From contig CAWJVZ010000004.1 in the NCBI GenBank assembly GCA_963846475.1, positions 3,162,001 to 3,226,000 on the forward strand: 64,000 nucleotides of DNA. Direction: 5' to 3'. The position numbers and the translations under genes are program-made. Position 1 is the stretch's first letter. The number at the start of each line of letters is the position of its first letter. Below, piece after piece: positions 37,461-45,952 of the stretch. This DNA is from DASWJZ01 sp963846475. Its GTDB lineage: Bacteria; Pseudomonadota; Alphaproteobacteria; Rhizobiales; Afifellaceae. The notes below the pieces were generated by a model, which did not search any database, was not told the origin of the DNA, and worked only from the letters and a program-made list of their open reading frames with translations.

Positions 37461-37535
37461 GATGCTTTCCCAGGGCGGCTCTGCGGGGCCGCCCTTCCGG
37501 CGCCAGGATTCCTGCGTGACGGCTTTGGAGGAGCG

Positions 37536-38033
37536 ATGCGCATCCGAGGTCACGAATACCGGGTCGATTGGGCGCATCTCGTCTTCGTCACGCTTATGGC
37601 CGCGGCCGTGCTCTGGTACCTGCTCGACGCGCGTTCAGTGTCGCTGAAGGTCAACAACATCCTTCTCGTCCAGCCGCTCGCGCTGTTCGCCCTCTTCTTG
37701 TACCTGCTCATCCTGCCGCAATGCCTCCGGCGCGCCGACGCGGAAGCTGAGCAGGCTCCCGCCGTCGAAGATCCGCTGGCGCCGGCCCTCCCAACCGAGT
37801 TCAGGGCGCTGGCCCGGGTCGGCATTCTCGGGGTGGCGCTGGGCTTGCTTGTTTTCACCATGGACAAGATCGGCTTCGACATTGCCATCTGGCTGTTCGC
37901 GCTTGCCACGATGCTGATCTGCGGCGAGCGGCGGCCCATTCCTCTGGCTGTCTACCCGCTCGCCGTGGCGGTTGTGGCCGTCTACGGTTTCCGGGCGCTG
38001 ATGCCCTATCCGATGTTCACTGCCGTGCTCTGA
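37536..38033 (+). CDS. tctB: Tripartite tricarboxylate transporter small membrane subunit
   Basis: This 165-residue protein has four hydrophobic segments (about 14-32, 44-60, 92-110 and 115-160) and the layout of TctB. The centre has an acidic hydrophilic loop (RADAEAEQAPAVEDPLAPAL). It lies between tctC (75 bases) and tctA (38 bases), on the same strand. It partners TctA in the inner membrane in proton- or sodium-driven uptake. Confidence 0.9.
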   Translation: MRIRGHEYRVDWAHLVFVTLMAAAVLWYLLDARSVSLKVNNILLVQPLALFALFLYLLILPQCLRRADAEAEQAPAVEDPLAPALPTEFRALARVGILGVALGLLVFTMDKIGFDIAIWLFALATMLICGERRPIPLAVYPLAVAVVAVYGFRALMPYPMFTAVL

Positions 38034-38071
38034 GCGCGGCCGGCTGCGGTGCAAGCCTTGAGGCGAGCCGA

Positions 38072-39673
38072 ATGATCGACATGGACGCCATGACGGGGGC
38101 ATTCGGGATCATGGCCAGCTCGGCCGGGTCCTGGGGCTGGATCGTGCCGGGGCTCATCGTCGGCCTGGTGTTCAGCGCCATACCCGGCGTGTCGATCACC
38201 ATGGCCATGGCGATCGTGCTGCCGATGTCGCTCTACATGGATTTCTTTCCGGCCGTCGTCTTCCTCACCTCGGTCTATACGGGCGCCGGGTTCGGCGGCT
38301 CGGTGCCGGCGATCCTGATGAACATCCCGGGCTCGCCATCCTCCTATGCGACCACCTTCGACGGCTACGCCATGTCGAAGAAGGGCTTGCACAACGAGGC
38401 GCTCGGCTACGCGCTGTTTGCCTCCACGCTGTGCGGCATCCTGGGCTACGTGCTCCTGCTGCTCGTCATCGAGCCGCTTGCCGATATCGTGCTGAGAATC
38501 GGGCCGCTCGAAATGTTCGCGGTGGCGATCTGGGGCATGCTGCTGCTCGGCTCGCTCGGCTCCAAATTTGTCACGCGGGGCCTCTTCGCCGCCGCTTTCG
38601 GCGTGCTCCTCGGCACCGTCGGCATGAACACGGCCGGCTTCATCCGCGGCACGATGGGCATCCCCGATCTCCTCGACGGCGTCTCGCCGATCCCGGCGAT
38701 GATCGGACTGCTGGCGTCGGGCCAGCTGCTGACGCTGGCGGGGAAGGACTACATCCTCGACGCCGAGAGCGCCCGCACCGTCAGCATCCGCAGAATCCTG
38801 TCCGGGTGCTGGGACACCTTCCGATTCCCGGGCGTGCTGGTGCGCGGCTCGATCATCGGCATCATCATCGGCGCCGTGCCGGGCGTCGGCTCCTCGGTCG
38901 GCAACCTGATCGCCTATGCCGAGACGAAGCGCACCGCCAAGGACAGCGCCACCTTCGGCCACGGCAACCCGAAGGGGGTGATCGCGGCGGAATCGGCGGT
39001 GGCGAGCGCCGAGGGCGGCTCCATGGCGACCATGCTCGCGCTCGGCATTCCCGGCGGCGGCGCCACGGCGATCCTGCTCGCCGCCTTCATGATGCACAAC
39101 ATCGTGCCGGGGCCGAGATTCATCGAGACCCAGAAGGACATGGTCTACGCGATCATCCTGAACAACATCGTCCAGGCGGTCGTGCTCCTCTTCGTCGGCA
39201 TCGCCTTCATCTACGCCGCGAGCAACGTGGTGCGCGTGCGCACGCGCTACATCCTGCCGGCCATCCTGGTGGTCGCGACGCTCGGCACCTATGCGGTGGA
39301 AGGCAACATGAGCGGGCCGATCACGCTGTTCGTCTTCTCGCTGATCGGCTTCGCCCTGGTGAAGTTCGAATATCCGGTCGCCGCGGTGGTGGTCGGGCTG
39401 CTCCTCGGGCGCATGCTGGAGACGGAATTCTTGCGCTCCTACCAGCTGTCCGGCGGCGATCCGCTCTACATCCTGGAGCGGCCGGGCGCGATGGCGATCG
39501 TCGGTGTGATGATCTTCTCGCTTCTCATGACCGCGTGGGGAAAGCGCCGCCAGGCGAAGCTGGAGGCGGAGGAAGCCGCCCTCATGCACGAGATGAACGA
39601 AAAGAGCGCGGGTGGCGCGGCACCCTCGGCGGGCGGTAAACAGTCGCCGTTAAGCGGGCGGGCGGGTAGCTAG
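38072..39673 (+). CDS. tctA: Tripartite tricarboxylate transporter large membrane subunit
   Basis: This 533-residue polytopic protein has typical TctA sequences: PGLIVGLVFSAIPGVSITMA, FLTSVYTGAGFGGSVPAILM, NIPGSPSSYATTFDGYAMSK, AVPGVGSSVGNLIAYAETKR and LALGIPGGGATAILLAAFMM. The two G-x-P-G motifs (one in each inverted half) are intact. It is the transport pore. Its tail is polar and probably cytoplasmic. Its stop is one base from the end of the convergent GIY-YIG-like gene. Confidence 0.95.
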   Translation: MIDMDAMTGAFGIMASSAGSWGWIVPGLIVGLVFSAIPGVSITMAMAIVLPMSLYMDFFPAVVFLTSVYTGAGFGGSVPAILMNIPGSPSSYATTFDGYAMSKKGLHNEALGYALFASTLCGILGYVLLLLVIEPLADIVLRIGPLEMFAVAIWGMLLLGSLGSKFVTRGLFAAAFGVLLGTVGMNTAGFIRGTMGIPDLLDGVSPIPAMIGLLASGQLLTLAGKDYILDAESARTVSIRRILSGCWDTFRFPGVLVRGSIIGIIIGAVPGVGSSVGNLIAYAETKRTAKDSATFGHGNPKGVIAAESAVASAEGGSMATMLALGIPGGGATAILLAAFMMHNIVPGPRFIETQKDMVYAIILNNIVQAVVLLFVGIAFIYAASNVVRVRTRYILPAILVVATLGTYAVEGNMSGPITLFVFSLIGFALVKFEYPVAAVVVGLLLGRMLETEFLRSYQLSGGDPLYILERPGAMAIVGVMIFSLLMTAWGKRRQAKLEAEEAALMHEMNEKSAGGAAPSAGGKQSPLSGRAGS

Positions 39674-39674
39674 C

Positions 39675-40052
39675 CTAAGGCTCCCACCAAGCCATATAAA
39701 CCGAGTGAATGGGAGCTTTCGGATCGAGGCTGCCCGATCCTGAGCTGCGGTAGTAGCGGCTCAGTCGCTTATCTTCGTGGTACTTTCGGAAATTAGTATG
39801 ACGGCGATCAATCCGTATCGCAGCTTGTAATCGTTCCTCCAGCCAATGGGCTTCCGTTAAGGTGAGTTTATCGGCCAATATGACCAAGTGGTCATAACCT
39901 TGGGCGTGATATTCAAGCCGTCTCTGCCAGCCTTGACGACATGTCATCCCGACGACGTACTGTTCAACCCACCGGGATGCAGCGATAGCCCAGATCGTAT
40001 CAACGTAGCTCGGCAGACGGCGCGCTAGGCTCATCGCTGAACTATAGATCAT
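39675..40052 (-). CDS. GIY-YIG-like small protein
   Basis: This product of about 125 residues reads SYVDTIWAIAASRWVEQYVV then GMTCRQGWQRRLEYHAQGYD and LVILADKLTLTEAHWLEERL. The YVVGMT strand, a following Arg/His-rich helix and the Glu in the WLEERL helix resemble a GIY-YIG nuclease core, but the first GIY tyrosine position is not clear, so this is tentative. The C-terminal PIHSVYMAWWEP looks like a conserved end. ATG at 40052 or 40034 could be the start; neither has a good ribosome site. Codon use is less GC-rich than in its neighbours, suggesting transfer. Confidence 0.5.
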   Translation of the reverse strand: MIYSSAMSLARRLPSYVDTIWAIAASRWVEQYVVGMTCRQGWQRRLEYHAQGYDHLVILADKLTLTEAHWLEERLQAAIRIDRRHTNFRKYHEDKRLSRYYRSSGSGSLDPKAPIHSVYMAWWEP

Positions 40053-40108
40053 TTCGAGTAGTAGTAAAATCCAACATCCTTCTGGCGCCGGGATTGATTC
40101 CGGCCCGG

Positions 40109-41770
40109 TCAGGCCGGGCGCTCCAGGCGGAACTCGGCGCGCTCGTGGGGATCGAGCTGCGCGACCAGCCCCTGCTCCCACGCGAGATAGCGTCGCGACG
40201 CGTCGAGGTTGCCGTCGTGGCGGTCGTGCACGAAGTCGAGGAAATCGACGGCTTCGGCGGGGGCCGGCACCCCTGGCGTCGTCTCGACGGGAAGGCCGGC
40301 ATCGCGCCAGGCAAACCCGCTTTCGAGCAAGCGGATGTCCTGCACGCCCGCCTCCTTGAGGTCGAGCGCGGCGAGCGCCGCGACCGCGGGCTCCTCGGCG
40401 AGGAGAACGATAGCCGGCGCGTTCCCTCCCCCCTTGCGGGGGAGGGACAGGGAGGGGAGAAAGGCGATTCTCGGCCGGATCGTCCATTCCGCGCCGGCGG
40501 GATGGGCGGCGCGGTATGCCTGTGACGAGCGAAGGTCGAGCAGCCGATGCGTCCCCGCGGCCAGGCCGGCCGCCAGCTCGCTGGCGGAAATGCCGGGTAG
40601 GCCGGCTGCAAGGGGCGTAGTGGGCGGCCCCTCTCCCGGCCCCTGACTGACGTCAGGGGCCACCCTCCCCCGCAAGGGGGGAGGGAAGGCGCCGCGCGAG
40701 GGGGGAGGGGAGGCGCTTTCCGGAAGCACGAAAACCTCCCAGCCCAGCTGGCGGAGCCAGAAGGCGGCGAGCGCGGCGCGCAGCCCAGTGTCGTCGCAGA
40801 GCACCAGGCGGGCGTGGCGGATGCCGATCCACTGGTCGCTCGCCTGGACGAGCTGGCCGCCCGGGGCATGCACCGCGCCGGGCAGATGGCCGGCGGCAAA
40901 TTCTTCTGCCGAACGCACGTCGAAGAGGTAGAGGCTCCGCCCGGGATCGTCGCGGAGCATCGCGAGCCGGGCGGCGTCGATCCAGGGGATGCGCCATTTC
41001 TCGGCGACGGCGCGGGCGCGCCGGCGGCTCGCGTCCAGCGCGTCGTCACCGAGAACGGGGTAGGGGTCGGCCGCGGCGCCGCGCTCCAGCGGAAGGTCGG
41101 CCAGCGCCCAGCCCTGCGTGCCGTTCTCCAGCGCCAGCACGGGATTGTCGATCCCGGCGAGCTTTAGGCCGATCGCACCGATGAGGCCGCGGGTACGCCC
41201 GGCGCAATTGACGACGACGGGAACGTCGGGATCGGGCACGGCGGCGCCGAAGCGGTGCGCCAGCTCGCCGTTCGGCAGGCAGGCGGCGCCGGGCACCCGC
41301 ATTTTTGCATATTCGGCGGGCGGCCGGGCGTCGAACAGCCGGAACGGGCGGCCGGCATCGCGCCAGGATTTGAGCATCGCCGCATCCACCGTGCCGGGAT
41401 GCCAGACGGCCTCGGCAAGCTCGCCAAGCGTTTTGGAGGGGACGTTGACGCCCTTGTAGAGGGTGAGGCCCGCCGCTGCCCAGCCGGGGGCGCCGCCTGC
41501 CACGACGGAGATGTCCTGATAGCCACGGCTCGCGAGGCGCTTGGCCGCCCGCGCGGCCACGCCGTCGCCGCCGTCGATCAGGACGATTTCGACACGGCGG
41601 TTCGGCACCAGCGCCTCGACGACGATCTCCAGCCGGCTGTAGGGGCAGGGCACCGCGAAAAGCGGATGGCCTTCGCCGAATTCGCCCGCCTCGCGCACGT
41701 CGAGGAAGGCGATCTCGCCGCCCGCATGGAGCCGCCGCTTCGCCTCGCGCGGAGAGATCTCGCGGATCAC
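40109..41770 (-). CDS. Protein with four rhodanese-like domains
   Basis: This 553-residue protein has four tandem rhodanese folds: domain 1 from SPREAKRRL with AFLDVREAGEFGEGH; domain 2 with RLFDARPPAEYAKMRVPGA and the loop VVNCAGRTRG; domain 3 with LFDVRSAEEFAAGHLPGAVH and VLCDDTGLRA; domain 4 with RLLDLRSSQAYRAAHPAGA and VLLAEEPAVA. Only domains 2 and 3 keep the active-site Cys. Two in-frame inserts derived from palindromic repeats sit between domains 3 and 4 and inside domain 4. The GTG start overlaps the upstream hydrolase stop (GTGA). It is a sulfur transferase or sensor in the cytoplasm; partner unknown. Confidence 0.85.
   Translation of the reverse strand: MIREISPREAKRRLHAGGEIAFLDVREAGEFGEGHPLFAVPCPYSRLEIVVEALVPNRRVEIVLIDGGDGVAARAAKRLASRGYQDISVVAGGAPGWAAAGLTLYKGVNVPSKTLGELAEAVWHPGTVDAAMLKSWRDAGRPFRLFDARPPAEYAKMRVPGAACLPNGELAHRFGAAVPDPDVPVVVNCAGRTRGLIGAIGLKLAGIDNPVLALENGTQGWALADLPLERGAAADPYPVLGDDALDASRRRARAVAEKWRIPWIDAARLAMLRDDPGRSLYLFDVRSAEEFAAGHLPGAVHAPGGQLVQASDQWIGIRHARLVLCDDTGLRAALAAFWLRQLGWEVFVLPESASPPPSRGAFPPPLRGRVAPDVSQGPGEGPPTTPLAAGLPGISASELAAGLAAGTHRLLDLRSSQAYRAAHPAGAEWTIRPRIAFLPSLSLPRKGGGNAPAIVLLAEEPAVAALAALDLKEAGVQDIRLLESGFAWRDAGLPVETTPGVPAPAEAVDFLDFVHDRHDGNLDASRRYLAWEQGLVAQLDPHERAEFRLERPA
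40424..40459. repeat. GC-rich palindromic element inside the rhodanese gene (domain 4)
   Basis: CCTCCCCCCTTGCGGGGGAGG forms a hairpin and is read on the minus strand as SLPRKGGG, directly after a normal rhodanese segment (IRPRIAFL) and before AIVLLAEE. It adds residues without breaking the frame. The CTTGCGGGGGAGG core also occurs at 40627-40714. Confidence 0.75.
40627..40714. repeat. Longer palindromic element inside the rhodanese gene (between domains 3 and 4)
   Basis: It contains the perfect palindrome GGCCCCTGAC-TGAC-GTCAGGGGCC (40638-40661) and CCTCCCCCGCAAGGGGGGAGG. On the minus strand it is read in frame as PPPSRGAFPPPLRGRVAPD and VSQGPGEGPP, a linker-like stretch absent from rhodanese domains. 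It is similar in core sequence to the elements at 34621 and 40424. Confidence 0.75.
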
Positions 41771-42726
41771 CCGGCGAAATCCTCCGGCTCCCGGCCGGCG
41801 AAGAAATCCCGGAACGCGGGGTAGATGAGGTCCGGGCGGTGCTCCGCCGGATAGTGGCCGGTGGGCACGGCGAAGCCGCGCAGGTCGGGAGCCCAGGGCT
41901 GCCACGCGTCGAGCGGCCGGAAATGCCGGCCGCAATGGCTGTTCGATCCCCAGACGACCAGCACGGGGCAGGCGATCGTCTTGTTGCCGAAATCCGCCTT
42001 GTCCATTTCCAAATCGAGCGTCACCGTGGCGCGATAATCCTCGCAGACCGCGTGGATCTGCTCGGGCGTGGCGCAGCGCACATATTCCGCCATCGCCTCC
42101 GCCGTAAAAATCTCCAGGCCGACGCCTTTCTTGTTCAGCTTGTAGCGCATGTAATAGTCGAGATCGGCGCAGATCAGCTTTTCGGGGAAGGGCGCCTTCT
42201 GGGCCATGAAGAACCAGTGGTACGACTCAAGGCCCCAGCCGAGCGTGATGTTGGTCAGCACGTGGTGCGTCGGCACGATGTCGAGCGCCGCCATGCGCTC
42301 CACCGCGCCGGGGTGGTCGAGCGCGAGGCGGAAGGCGACGCGTGCGCCGCGGTCGTGGCCGGCGACGCCGAAGCGCTCGAAGCCGAGCGCCCGCATCACC
42401 TCAAGATTGTCCTCGGCCATGGCGCGGAACGTATAGGCGGCGTGGTCGTCGCCGCCCTCCGGCTTGGAGCTGTCGCCGTAGCCGCGCAGATCCGGCGCCA
42501 CGATCGTGAAGTGGCGCGCGAGCGACGGCGCGATTTTGTGCCAGCTGACCAGGGTGAGCGGATTGCCGTGCAGCAGAAGGAGGGGCGGGCCGCTGCCGCC
42601 GATCGCCACATTGATCTCGGCGCCGGAGGTGCGCAGCCTTTCGAAGCGGAACCCGTGCATGAGGCGGTCCGCGCCGGTGGATGCCGCGGCATCCCGTCCG
42701 ATTGCTCCGGTGGCGTCCTTATTCAC
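41767..42726 (-). CDS. Alpha/beta hydrolase, haloacetate dehalogenase-like
   Basis: This 319-residue hydrolase follows the fluoroacetate dehalogenase pattern: LLLLHGNPLTLVSWHKIAP, DLRGYGDSSKPEG, nucleophile Asp in VAGHDRGARVAFRLAL, LDIVPTHHV, the His-Trp of ESYHWFFMAQKAPFPEKLI (halide site), Tyr in CEDYRATVTLD and the catalytic His in PTGHYPAEHRPD. All dehalogenase landmarks seem present, so it may release halide from haloacetates, though epoxide or ester substrates are possible. It is translationally coupled to the four-rhodanese protein. Confidence 0.87.
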   Translation of the reverse strand: MNKDATGAIGRDAAASTGADRLMHGFRFERLRTSGAEINVAIGGSGPPLLLLHGNPLTLVSWHKIAPSLARHFTIVAPDLRGYGDSSKPEGGDDHAAYTFRAMAEDNLEVMRALGFERFGVAGHDRGARVAFRLALDHPGAVERMAALDIVPTHHVLTNITLGWGLESYHWFFMAQKAPFPEKLICADLDYYMRYKLNKKGVGLEIFTAEAMAEYVRCATPEQIHAVCEDYRATVTLDLEMDKADFGNKTIACPVLVVWGSNSHCGRHFRPLDAWQPWAPDLRGFAVPTGHYPAEHRPDLIYPAFRDFFAGREPEDFAG

Positions 42727-43045
42727 ATCCCCTCCCGCTCACCTCCAAGCCGAAGCGGCTCCCTCCGGCCTTTCCGTCATTCTGGCCGCCACCTTACCGT
42801 CATTCCCGGCCGAGCGCAGCGAGAGCCGAAAACCGGGGGACGCTCATCGAAGGCTCGGGGGGGCGGGCACGGGAGAACAAGTTGCAGTGATTGGTCCCTC
42901 GGGTCGCGCTGCGCTTGCCTAGGATGACGATCGACGGTTCTCGCCGCACCTGGCAAGCAACGCTCCCCGCCGCGCCGCCGCTATGCTAGAAGCGCCGCCG
43001 GTCCGGCCGGCATCCAAGAATCGGCCGGCGCGAAGGAGAATTTTT
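42727..43045. other. Intergenic region with a dispersed repeat
   Basis: These 319 bases lie between the divergent hydrolase and DUF1993 genes. The only recognisable item is the repeat unit at 42798-42840 (listed separately). No gene and no clear promoter motif is seen. Confidence 0.5.
42798..42840. repeat. Dispersed alphaproteobacterial intergenic repeat unit
   Basis: The string CGTCATTCCCGGCCGAGCGC, then AGCGAGAGCCG, resembles a common intergenic repeat of Rhizobiales and relatives, built around CGAGCGCAGCGAGAGCC. It can fold through CCCGGCC... and ...CCGGGGG. No function is known. Confidence 0.6.
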
Positions 43046-43558
43046 GTGCCGCTGTCCATGCATCAGGCTTCCGTCCCCGTCTTCCTGCACTTCCTGAAGG
43101 CGCTCTCAGCCAATCTCGACAGGGGAGAGGCGCACGCCCGCGCCAACGGGATCGAGGAATCCAAGCTCATCGAGGCGCGGCTCGCCCCCGACATGTTTCC
43201 GCTGGCGCGCCAGGTGCAGATCGCCACCGACCACGCCAAGGGCGCGGCGGCGCGGCTGTCCGGCCGCGACGTGCCGAAATACGAGGACAACGAAACCACC
43301 TTCGCCGCGCTTCGCGAGCGCATCGCCAAGACGACGGCCTTCGTCGGCAGCGTGACGGCGGCGGAGGTCGACGGCTCGGAGGCGAAGGAGATCACGCTCA
43401 CGGTCGGCGGCAGGCCGCTGACTTTCGACGGCCAGCGCTATCTCCTCTATTTCGCGCTGCCGAATTTCTACTTCCACGTGACCACCGCCTACGACATTTT
43501 GCGCCACAACGGCGTCGAGCTCGGCAAGCGCGATTTCATGGGCGCGCCGCGCCAGTAG
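43046..43558 (+). CDS. DUF1993 family protein
   Basis: This 170-residue protein matches DUF1993: PLSMHQASVPVFLHFLKALS at the start, APDMFPLARQVQIATDHAKG, then ALPNFYFHVTTAYDILRHNG and VELGKRDFMG at the end. The family has a DinB/YfiT-like four-helix fold with conserved His residues that may bind metal; function is unknown. The GTG at 43046 is chosen since it follows a GGAGAA site and gives the standard family N-terminus. Confidence 0.9.
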   Translation: MPLSMHQASVPVFLHFLKALSANLDRGEAHARANGIEESKLIEARLAPDMFPLARQVQIATDHAKGAAARLSGRDVPKYEDNETTFAALRERIAKTTAFVGSVTAAEVDGSEAKEITLTVGGRPLTFDGQRYLLYFALPNFYFHVTTAYDILRHNGVELGKRDFMGAPRQ

Positions 43559-43610
43559 ATCTGTCCGCGCCGCGGCAGCGGCCGCAAGAACCTCCGCCGG
43601 GAATGTTTCG

Positions 43611-44228
43611 ATGTCGCCCGAGCTCTATCTCGCGTTCCTCCTCGCCTGCGTGGTGATCATGATCGTCCCCGGCCCGACGGTGACGCTGATCATCGCCAAC
43701 GCGCTGACGCACGGGACGCGGGCGGGGCTCCTCAACGTCGCCGGCACGCAGCTCGGCATGGGGCTGATGATCGCCGTCGTCGTGGTCGGGCTCGCCTCGC
43801 TCGTCGAGGCGATGGGTTTCTGGTTCGAGTGGCTGCGCCTCGCCGGCGCCGCCTATCTCATCTGGCTCGGGGTAAAACTGATCCGCTCCTCCGGCGCTGC
43901 CGCGGACCGGAACGGCGCCGCGCCCAAGCCGCGCGGCGGCTTCCTGCTGCAGGGCTTCCTGGTGGCGGTGAGCAACCCCAAGACGCTGGTGTTCTTCGGC
44001 GCGTTCTTTCCGCAATTCCTCGACCCGGCCCGGAGCACCTTCGGCCAGACTGTCCTGATGGGCGTGACCGCCATGGCCGTGGCGGCGCTGTCGGACGGGC
44101 TCTATGCCGTGCTGGTCGGCGGCGCCGGCAGACGCATCTCGAGCGGCCAGGTGCGCTGGCTTTCGCGGCTGAGCGGCGGCTTCCTCATCGGCGGCGGCCT
44201 GTGGCTGGCGCTGGCGCGGAGCCGCTGA
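43611..44228 (+). CDS. LysE family amino-acid exporter
   Basis: This 205-residue membrane protein has six hydrophobic segments. The start YLAFLLACVVIMIVPGPTV with LIIANALTHGTRAGLLNVAG is the classical LysE/RhtB signature, and FLVAVSNPKTLVFFGAFFPQ the second conserved motif. It should export an amino acid or related metabolite; which one is not clear. It lies 52 bases after the DUF1993 gene, possibly cotranscribed. Confidence 0.93.
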   Translation: MSPELYLAFLLACVVIMIVPGPTVTLIIANALTHGTRAGLLNVAGTQLGMGLMIAVVVVGLASLVEAMGFWFEWLRLAGAAYLIWLGVKLIRSSGAAADRNGAAPKPRGGFLLQGFLVAVSNPKTLVFFGAFFPQFLDPARSTFGQTVLMGVTAMAVAALSDGLYAVLVGGAGRRISSGQVRWLSRLSGGFLIGGGLWLALARSR

Positions 44229-44393
44229 GCCGCCGCACGGCGGCCTTTTCCTTTGACTTCGGGCCGCTCCTCGCCTAGCTACGCCTCAACATTCCGCTTG
44301 GTCATTCACGACCCGCCGACCGGGGCTCGATCCCGGAGGTCCGCATCCGCCAGCGATCCTCGCCCGCGGGTGCGCTAACGCATTGAGGTTCGC

Positions 44394-45917
44394 TTGTTCG
44401 AGTCACTCTCCGATCGCCTGAGCGGCGTCTTCGACAAGATCACCGGGCGCGGCGCGCTGTCGGCGGCCGACGTCGAGGCGGCGCTCCGCGAAGTGCGCCG
44501 GGCGCTGCTGGAAGCCGACGTGGCGCTCGACGTGGTGAAAAGCTTCGTCGACAAGGTGCGGGCGCGCTCGGTCGGCGCGGAGGTGATCCGCTCGGTCAAG
44601 CCCGGCCAGATGGTCGTCAAGATCGTCCACGACCAGCTCGTCGAGATGCTCGGCGAAGAGGCGGTGCCGGTCGACCTCAACGCCCCCGCTCCCGTCGCGC
44701 TGATGATGGTCGGGCTGCAGGGCTCGGGCAAGACGACGACGGCGGCAAAACTTGCCAGGCGGCTTTCCGAGCGGCAGCGCAAGAAGGTGCTGATGGCCTC
44801 GCTCGACACGCGGCGGCCGGCGGCGCAGGAGCAGCTCCGCGTGCTCGGCGAGCAGGTGTCGGTGGCGACGCTGCCGATCATGCCGGGCCAGACGCCGGTG
44901 GAGATCGCCCGCCGCGCCATGAATGCCGCAAAGCTCGGCGGCTACGACGTCGTCATGCTCGACACCGCCGGCCGCACCCATGTCGACGAGCCGCTGATGC
45001 TGGAAATGCAGGAGATCAAGGCGGCGACCGATCCGCACGAGATCCTGCTCGTCGCCGACGCGCTGACCGGCCAGGACGCCGTCAACGTCGCCCGCTCGTT
45101 CAACGAGCGCGTCGGCGTCACCGGCATCGTGCTCACCCGCGTCGACGGCGACGGCCGCGGCGGCGCGGCGCTGTCCATGCGCGCGGTCACCGGCCGGCCG
45201 ATAAAGCTGATCGGCACCGGCGAGAAGCTGGATGCGCTGGAGGAATTCCATCCCGGCCGCATCGCCGACCGTATCCTTGGCATGGGCGACATCGTCTCGC
45301 TGGTGGAGCGGGCGGCGGAGAACATCGACGCGGAGAAGGCCAAGGCGGCGGCGCAAAAGCTGAAGAAGGGCGAGTTCGACCTGGAGGATTTGGCCGAGCA
45401 GCTCCGCCAGATGCAGAAGATCGGCGGCATGTCCGGCATTTTGGGGATGATGCCCGGCATCGGCAAGATGAAGAAGCAGCTCGCCGCCGCCGGCCTCGAC
45501 GATTCCATCGTCGGCAAGCAGCTCGCCATCATCTCGTCGATGACGCGCAAGGAGCGGCAGAAGCCGGCGCTGATGAATGCCAGCCGCAAGAAGCGCGTGG
45601 CGGCGGGCTCCGGCTCCGACGTGCAGGAGGTCAACAAGCTCCTGAAGATGCACCGGCAGATGTCGGACATGATGAAAAAGCTCGGCCGCCAGAAGGGCGG
45701 GCTCGGCGCGCTGTTCGGCGGCGGCGGGATGCCGCAGCCCGACCCGGCCATGCTGGAGCAGATCCAGAAGGGCGGCCTGGGCGGGCTGCCCGGCGGGATC
45801 GGCGGATTGCCGGGCGGCTTGCCCGGCGGGCTGCCCGGCATGGGCCTGCCGAAGAATTTTCCCGGTCTGGGCGGCGGCGGATTCCCCGGCCTGCCGGGCT
45901 TGGGCAAGAAGAAATAA
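44394..45917 (+). CDS. ffh: Signal recognition particle protein Ffh
   Basis: This 507-residue SRP54-type GTPase has an N domain (LSDRLSGVFDKITGRGALSA), G1 at about residue 108 (GLQGSGKTTTAAKLA), DTRRPAAQEQL, DTAGRTHVDE, TRVDGDGRGGAALSM and GTGEKLDALEEFHPGRIADR. The methionine-rich M domain follows, then an unusually long Gly/Pro/Leu-rich tail (GGLPGGIGGLPGGLPGG). It binds 4.5S RNA and signal sequences and hands them to FtsY. The start is a TTG at 44394. It leads the ffh-rpsP-rimM-trmD-rplS block. Confidence 0.97.
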   Translation: MFESLSDRLSGVFDKITGRGALSAADVEAALREVRRALLEADVALDVVKSFVDKVRARSVGAEVIRSVKPGQMVVKIVHDQLVEMLGEEAVPVDLNAPAPVALMMVGLQGSGKTTTAAKLARRLSERQRKKVLMASLDTRRPAAQEQLRVLGEQVSVATLPIMPGQTPVEIARRAMNAAKLGGYDVVMLDTAGRTHVDEPLMLEMQEIKAATDPHEILLVADALTGQDAVNVARSFNERVGVTGIVLTRVDGDGRGGAALSMRAVTGRPIKLIGTGEKLDALEEFHPGRIADRILGMGDIVSLVERAAENIDAEKAKAAAQKLKKGEFDLEDLAEQLRQMQKIGGMSGILGMMPGIGKMKKQLAAAGLDDSIVGKQLAIISSMTRKERQKPALMNASRKKRVAAGSGSDVQEVNKLLKMHRQMSDMMKKLGRQKGGLGALFGGGGMPQPDPAMLEQIQKGGLGGLPGGIGGLPGGLPGGLPGMGLPKNFPGLGGGGFPGLPGLGKKK

Positions 45918-45952
45918 GCAATGAACAGGACTGGACTGAAAGGACGACGAAA

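Noticed and set aside
38006..39589. Long minus-strand frame opposite tctA
   Set aside because: Arg/Asp/His-rich mirror translation of a certain gene.
40424..40714. CRISPR array
   Set aside because: The repeats are palindromic, uneven in spacing and few; no regular spacers exist here or elsewhere in the window.
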